Below the pieces are notes generated by a model. That model made no database searches. It was not told where the DNA came from and was given only the letters and a program-made list of their open reading frames with translations. A program made the position numbers and the translations under genes. Shown here in pieces: positions 60,340-64,000 of a stretch of DNA of 64,000 bases (its first letter is position 1; every line of letters starts with the position of its first letter). Source of the stretch: Roseiarcus sp036513315 (GTDB lineage: Bacteria > Pseudomonadota > Alphaproteobacteria > Rhizobiales > Beijerinckiaceae); assembly GCA_036513315.1 (NCBI GenBank), contig DATBZF010000046.1, forward strand, positions 1 to 64,000, in the 5' to 3' direction.

Positions 60340-60530
60340 AGGACCGGTGGGCGGTTCGCGCTTTTCCCCGCTTGATCGGGAGCAATCTTCGAGACGGGTT
60401 TCGGCCTGACGGGCGCGGCCGATAGGCGTCCGCCATAACTTCGCCACCCATTCTCTTTCAATGCTGTGATCTTTCGGGAATGTTATATTGTGTGATCGAA
60501 GGTGCGCCGCCGGGATCACATTGGAGCCGC

Positions 60531-61247
60531 ATGGCAGATATCGCCGCCAGAATCGAGATGACCGCCAGAATGGGAACGGCTGGCGTGGACACGAGCCACC
60601 GGGGCAAGGCCTTCGTCGCGGCGACGCGCCATTCCGCGCGCGTGCGCTTCCTGCGCGTCGCCTTATTGGCCGGCGCAGTCGGCACGGTCGTCCTGTTGCT
60701 CGGCATCGCCTTGTTCGACCCTTTCGGTAGATTGGCCGGCAGCATTTCGATCGGCGGCATCGGCGTCGACGGAACCAAAGTGACGATGGAGCACCCAAGG
60801 CTCGCCGGGTTTCGCAAGGACGGACGATCCTTTCTCGTCAATGCGCACAAGGCGGTCCAGGACGTCCTGCATCCGACATTGGTCGAGTTGCATGGAATTG
60901 ACGCCGACATTGCGCTGGCTGAAGGCGGCCTCGCCCATATGACAGCAAACTCCGGCCTATATGACAGTTCAAAGGAACATATGGACGTGTCGGATGATGT
61001 TCGCGTTAAAAGTCCGCAATATTCTATAGTGCTGAAAAGCGCCAGCGTTGATTTCAATTCTGGTCACTATGTTTCCAATGAGCCGGTGACTATTGTCACG
61101 AACTCCGGAACAACCTTGGTCGGCGACACGATTACTGTTTTGGACAACGGCAAAGAACTGACCGTTGAGGGACATGTGAGAACGATGATTCCGCCGGATT
61201 CGGCCGCCGACGAGACGCAAGCCCAGCTAAAAGGGGCCAATCCATGA
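60531..61247 (+). CDS. lptC: LPS export periplasmic protein LptC
   Basis: 238 residues with one N-terminal membrane anchor (LRVALLAGAVGTVVLLLGIALFDP, about 42-65) and the LptC beta-jellyroll: TKVTMEHPRLAGFRKDGRSFLVNAHKAVQD, and ELHGIDADIALAEGG...GLYDSSKEHMDVSDDVRVKS. It carries LPS from LptBFG to LptA. The ATG at 60531 is used; its stop overlaps lptA by 4 nt. Confidence 0.9.
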   Translation: MADIAARIEMTARMGTAGVDTSHRGKAFVAATRHSARVRFLRVALLAGAVGTVVLLLGIALFDPFGRLAGSISIGGIGVDGTKVTMEHPRLAGFRKDGRSFLVNAHKAVQDVLHPTLVELHGIDADIALAEGGLAHMTANSGLYDSSKEHMDVSDDVRVKSPQYSIVLKSASVDFNSGHYVSNEPVTIVTNSGTTLVGDTITVLDNGKELTVEGHVRTMIPPDSAADETQAQLKGANP

Positions 61248-61999
61248 GCGCCCAGTTCGGCCGCGGCCGCGCCATCGCCTTGATCATCGCCGCGCTCGCG
61301 TGCGCGACGGGGTTCGCCGCGGCGAAGACGGTTTCTTCGACGCCCGTGTTGCCGGGCGCCAATTCCAAGGAGCCGATCTCGATCGAAGCCGATAAGCTGA
61401 ATTATTTCGACAAGGAGCAGAAGGCTGTTTACACCGGCAACGTCGTCGTCATCCAGGGCGACAGCAAGCTCACTTGTTCGGTCTTGACTATCTTTCTGGC
61501 GAAGACGGGCGCGGCGACTCCCGGCGCCGCCCCTGGGCCTGCCGCGGGCGCCGCCGCGACGCCAACGGCAGACCCGGCGGCGACACCGTCCGCCGCTGCG
61601 ACGCCCGCGGCGGGCGTCGGGCCGACGCCGGGCGGAAACCAGGTCAAACATATGGAAGCAGCCGGCCCGGTCACGCTCATCTCGAAGACGCAGGTGGCGA
61701 CCGGCGATCGCGGCACTTACGACAAAGATCAAAATAAAGTCTGGCTGTTCGATCACGTGACGATGAGCGATGGCGGCAATGTCACCAAAGGCGACAAACT
61801 CACCTACGACATGACGACTGGCGAAGCTGTGGTCGAAGTGCATAAGGCCGGACGCGTCACAGGTCTATTCGAGCAAGGCTCCGCCGGTCCCGACGCTGCG
61901 GGAGCTGACAAATCGACAGGGCCAAAGAAGGACGCCGCCGACAAGAAGACAACGAAAAAAAATAAAGTTCCGGGCGACAATTCAGCGTCCAAGCAATAG
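61244..61999 (+). CDS. lptA: LPS transport protein LptA (OstA-like)
   Basis: 251 residues: signal peptide (IALIIAALACATGFAAA), then the OstA-like domain SKEPISIEADKLNYFDKEQKAVYTGNVVVIQGDSKLTC, a Pro/Ala/Thr insertion at about 88-132 inside the domain, and a second half (GDRGTYDKDQNKVWLFDHVTMSDGGNVTKGDKLTYDMTTGEAVVE). A Lys-rich tail ends the protein. The insertion is unusual for the short bridge subunit and may be species-specific. Confidence 0.9.
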   Translation: MSAQFGRGRAIALIIAALACATGFAAAKTVSSTPVLPGANSKEPISIEADKLNYFDKEQKAVYTGNVVVIQGDSKLTCSVLTIFLAKTGAATPGAAPGPAAGAAATPTADPAATPSAAATPAAGVGPTPGGNQVKHMEAAGPVTLISKTQVATGDRGTYDKDQNKVWLFDHVTMSDGGNVTKGDKLTYDMTTGEAVVEVHKAGRVTGLFEQGSAGPDAAGADKSTGPKKDAADKKTTKKNKVPGDNSASKQ

Positions 62000-62093
62000 T
62001 GATCGAGAGAGACTGGCGAAGAGACGCCGCACCGGCTTATCACCCTAGTCACGCGCCGCGGCGCGGAAAAAGCCTGGCAAGAAAGAGCCATTC

Positions 62094-62999
62094 TTGAGCG
62101 ACGACGCCATTCCCGATGATCCAAGACTCGCGCGTTCGCGCGGCCTCGTCGGCCGCCTCACGGGTTGGGGCGTGAAGCGGGCCGAGGGCGGCCAGAAGCC
62201 GGCCGATATTATCGATCGCGCGGCGGTCGCCGCGCCTGTGGGAACCGATGCGCGCCACCCTTCCGGCGATGAAGCGGCCGGCGTGCTCGCCGTCTACAAC
62301 CTCGGCAAAAGCTATGGCGGGCGCGCAGTCGTCAAAGACGTCAGCATCGCATTGCGACGCGGCGAGGCGGTCGGTTTGCTTGGTCCCAACGGCGCGGGAA
62401 AGACTACGGTTTTTTACATGATCACCGGGTTGGTGCGGCCGGAAAAAGGCGTCATCGAACTGGACGGCTACAACGTCACGGCCCTGCCGATGTATCAGCG
62501 CGCTCGCCTTGGCATCGGCTATTTGCCCCAGGAAGCGTCGATTTTTCGTGGCCTCAATGTCGAGGATAATATCCGCGCCGTGCTCGAAGTAACCGAGCCC
62601 AACCACGCCGCGCGCGAAACCATGCTCAATTCGCTGCTCGACGAATTCGACATCGCGCGGCTGCGCAAGGCGCCCTCGATTGCGCTGTCGGGCGGCGAAC
62701 GGCGGCGCTGCGAGATTGCGCGGGCGTTGGCCGGCAAACCGTCGTTCATGCTGCTCGACGAGCCTTTCGCCGGCATTGACCCCATTGCGGTGGGCGACAT
62801 TCAGGACCTAGTGCGCCATCTTAAGGGGCGCGGCATCGGCGTGCTCATTACCGATCACAATGTGCGCGAGACGCTCGGTCTCATCGACCGCGCCTATATC
62901 ATCCACAGCGGCCATGTCCTCACCGAAGGATCGCCCGACGAGATCATCGCGCATCCCGACGTCAGGCGATTTTACCTTGGCGAAGACTTCAGGATGTAA
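62094..62999 (+). CDS. lptB: LPS export ABC transporter ATP-binding protein LptB
   Basis: 301 residues: the ATPase begins near residue 65 (LAVYNLGKSYGGR), with Walker A GPNGAGKTT, the LptB-type YLPQEASIFRGLNVEDNI, signature LSGGERRRCEIARAL, Walker B FMLLDEPFAGIDPIAV and ITDHNVRETL. The polar N-terminal extension of about 65 residues occurs in other Rhizobiales LptB proteins. TTG start; an in-frame GTG at 62283 would give the standard length. 94 nt after lptA. Confidence 0.93.
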   Translation: MSDDAIPDDPRLARSRGLVGRLTGWGVKRAEGGQKPADIIDRAAVAAPVGTDARHPSGDEAAGVLAVYNLGKSYGGRAVVKDVSIALRRGEAVGLLGPNGAGKTTVFYMITGLVRPEKGVIELDGYNVTALPMYQRARLGIGYLPQEASIFRGLNVEDNIRAVLEVTEPNHAARETMLNSLLDEFDIARLRKAPSIALSGGERRRCEIARALAGKPSFMLLDEPFAGIDPIAVGDIQDLVRHLKGRGIGVLITDHNVRETLGLIDRAYIIHSGHVLTEGSPDEIIAHPDVRRFYLGEDFRM

Positions 63000-63025
63000 C
63001 CGCTTCCCGGCATCGGGTTGCGCGG

Positions 63026-63358
63026 CTATTCATCCTCCCCAAAGCGGTTGGCGACCAATTCGGCGATGGCGTCGAGCGCCGCCTCAGCCTGGTCGCCCAA
63101 GGCGGAGACCGTAATGGTCGTGCCCATGCCGGCGCCGAGGGTCAATATGCCCATGATCGAATCGCCGCCCACCGTTTCCCCGCAACGGGTCACTTTGATC
63201 TCAGCGGTGAAGCGATCGACGCATTGGACGAATTTGGCGGTTGCGCGGGCATGCAGGCCTTTGCGGTTGACGATATGCATTTCGCGCACGCGCGCCCCGG
63301 CAAACTGCGGCGGAGGCGGGCAATCGTCGTCGCGTTCCTCACTGTCCGCTTCCGTCAT
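63026..63358 (-). CDS. HPr family phosphocarrier protein
   Basis: 110 residues with an acidic N-terminal extension, then the HPr fold: REMHIVNRKGLHARATAKFV with the phospho-acceptor His36 and GDSIMGILTLGAGMGTTITV with Ser near the HprK site. It belongs to the regulatory PTS (Ntr-type) of alphaproteobacteria. The ATG overlaps the EIIA stop by 4 nt. It converges on lptB. Confidence 0.92.
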   Translation of the reverse strand: MTEADSEERDDDCPPPPQFAGARVREMHIVNRKGLHARATAKFVQCVDRFTAEIKVTRCGETVGGDSIMGILTLGAGMGTTITVSALGDQAEAALDAIAELVANRFGEDE

Positions 63359-63756
63359 TTTCCGGTCAGGACCTTGCTCGCCACGGTGATATACTTGCGG
63401 CCGGCGTCGCGCGCCTCAGTGACCGCCTGGTCGAGGCGCGTATTGTCGCGCAGCGAGGCGAGCTTGATCAGCATCGGAAGATTGATGCCGCAGATGACCT
63501 CGATTCGCCCTCCGTCCATGACCGAAATGGCCAGATTGGATGGCGTGCCGCCGAACATGTCGGTCAACAAGACGACACCCGCCCCATCCTGAACGCGCGA
63601 GACGGCGCCCAGGATATCGGCGCGACGCAGCTCCATGTCGTCTTCGGGGCCGATCGCAACGGTCTCGAATTGCGACTGAGGCCCGACCACATGCTCCAAG
63701 GCCGCGCGAAAACCGGTCGCCAACTGGCCGTGGGTCACCAGGACCATTCCAATCAT
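63355..63756 (-). CDS. PTS fructose/mannose-type EIIA component (EIIA-Man)
   Basis: 133 residues of the EIIA-Man fold: MVLVTHGQLATGFRAALEHVVG with the phospho-His at residue 9, and GAGVVLLTDMFGGTPSNLAISVM. Sugar-specific EIIBC parts are absent, as in the regulatory PTS of Rhizobiales, where it usually sits with hprK and a two-component pair. The ATG is at 63756; upstream TTG is rejected. Confidence 0.92.
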   Translation of the reverse strand: MIGMVLVTHGQLATGFRAALEHVVGPQSQFETVAIGPEDDMELRRADILGAVSRVQDGAGVVLLTDMFGGTPSNLAISVMDGGRIEVICGINLPMLIKLASLRDNTRLDQAVTEARDAGRKYITVASKVLTGK

Positions 63757-63853
63757 CAAAAACCCATTGCTTTAAGCGCCCAGAACGCTCGACGCGGAAC
63801 GCCGCATAGCGATTGATCAAGGGGCGGCATTTTTGTGCACTGCGGTGAATAAT

Positions 63854-64000
63854 TCAAGCGAAATGAGCAAATCCGGTCATAATCTTGTCGCTGATGTTGT
63901 CAAGGTATCCCAGCACCGCGTAAGCACGTTCAATCGGGTGGCTGTCGCCGTCGAATATCAGCCGAGGCGTGGGAATTCCGGCCAGAAATGCTGTGCGGGC
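63854..64000 (-). CDS. 3' end of an unidentified gene
   Basis: A frame open to the window edge reads AFLAGIPTPRLIFDGDSHP, then RAYAVLGYLDNISDKIM and a stop at 63854. It is 49 codons long and truncated by the window. The FDGDSHP wording suggests a phosphatase-like Asp motif but no family can be named from this much sequence. The gap 63757-63853 to EIIA holds nothing visible. Confidence 0.4.
   Translation of the reverse strand, partial: ARTAFLAGIPTPRLIFDGDSHPIERAYAVLGYLDNISDKIMTGFAHFA

Overview
The window is about 64 kb of GC-rich, gene-dense chromosome from an alphaproteobacterium of the order Hyphomicrobiales (Rhizobiales). The placement rests on the intact rimP-nusA-ylxR-infB-rbfA-truB-rpsO-pnp order, the serC-serA pair, the N-terminally extended LptB next to PTS-Ntr-type HPr/EIIA genes, a DUF2336 protein, and rhizobial-style palindromic intergenic repeats. 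A Beijerinckiaceae-like family is a guess from gene style; no rRNA or tRNA gene is visible to settle it.

Layout. 0.2-5.9 kb: a catabolic set (Gfo/Idh dehydrogenase, DUF993 aldolase-like protein, sugar-phosphate isomerase-like protein), a TetR regulator and an MFS exporter, tied together by two copies of a TAACCA-N2-TGGTTA palindrome. 6-8.4 kb: a sodium:solute symporter with a small membrane partner. 8.9-12.2 kb: livHMGF without a binding protein, then a decayed P-loop kinase gene. 12.7-14.9 kb: a GST, a small exported protein and a purine nucleoside permease. 15-19.5 kb: a hydroxycinnamate-type CoA degradation operon (crotonase, feruloyl-CoA synthase-like, thiolase, thioesterase) behind a promoter covered by a near-perfect palindrome.

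20.6-22.8 kb is a small accessory island: a truncated toxin tail (Tox-REase-5-like), two tandem Imm52-like immunity genes and two copies of a palindromic repeat around them. 23-35 kb: housekeeping, including the transcription/translation operon on the minus strand, with a Uma2-type gene inserted between infB and rbfA and an attenuator-like terminator just before rimP. 35-39 kb: an OprB porin, an NHL-like exported protein, and remnants of an EfeB peroxidase and an EfeU/FTR1 permease (a decayed iron-uptake locus). 39.7-42.2 kb: Entner-Doudoroff-type enzymes. 42-54.6 kb: MuiA-like protein, DUF2336 protein, a soluble PAS chemoreceptor with a CheR tether, serine biosynthesis with a structured leader, and assorted single genes.

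54.6-59.6 kb holds an ECF sigma factor, its anti-sigma factor and a COG0523 GTPase in overlapping reading frames, next to a divergent pair (a fasciclin protein; a cytochrome b plus an exported molybdoenzyme). Both divergent promoters carry the same motif, GAAACTT-N14-CGTT (GAAAC-N16-CGTT), which makes them the likely sigma targets. 59.7-64 kb: RNase D, lptC-lptA-lptB, and HPr plus EIIA-Man.
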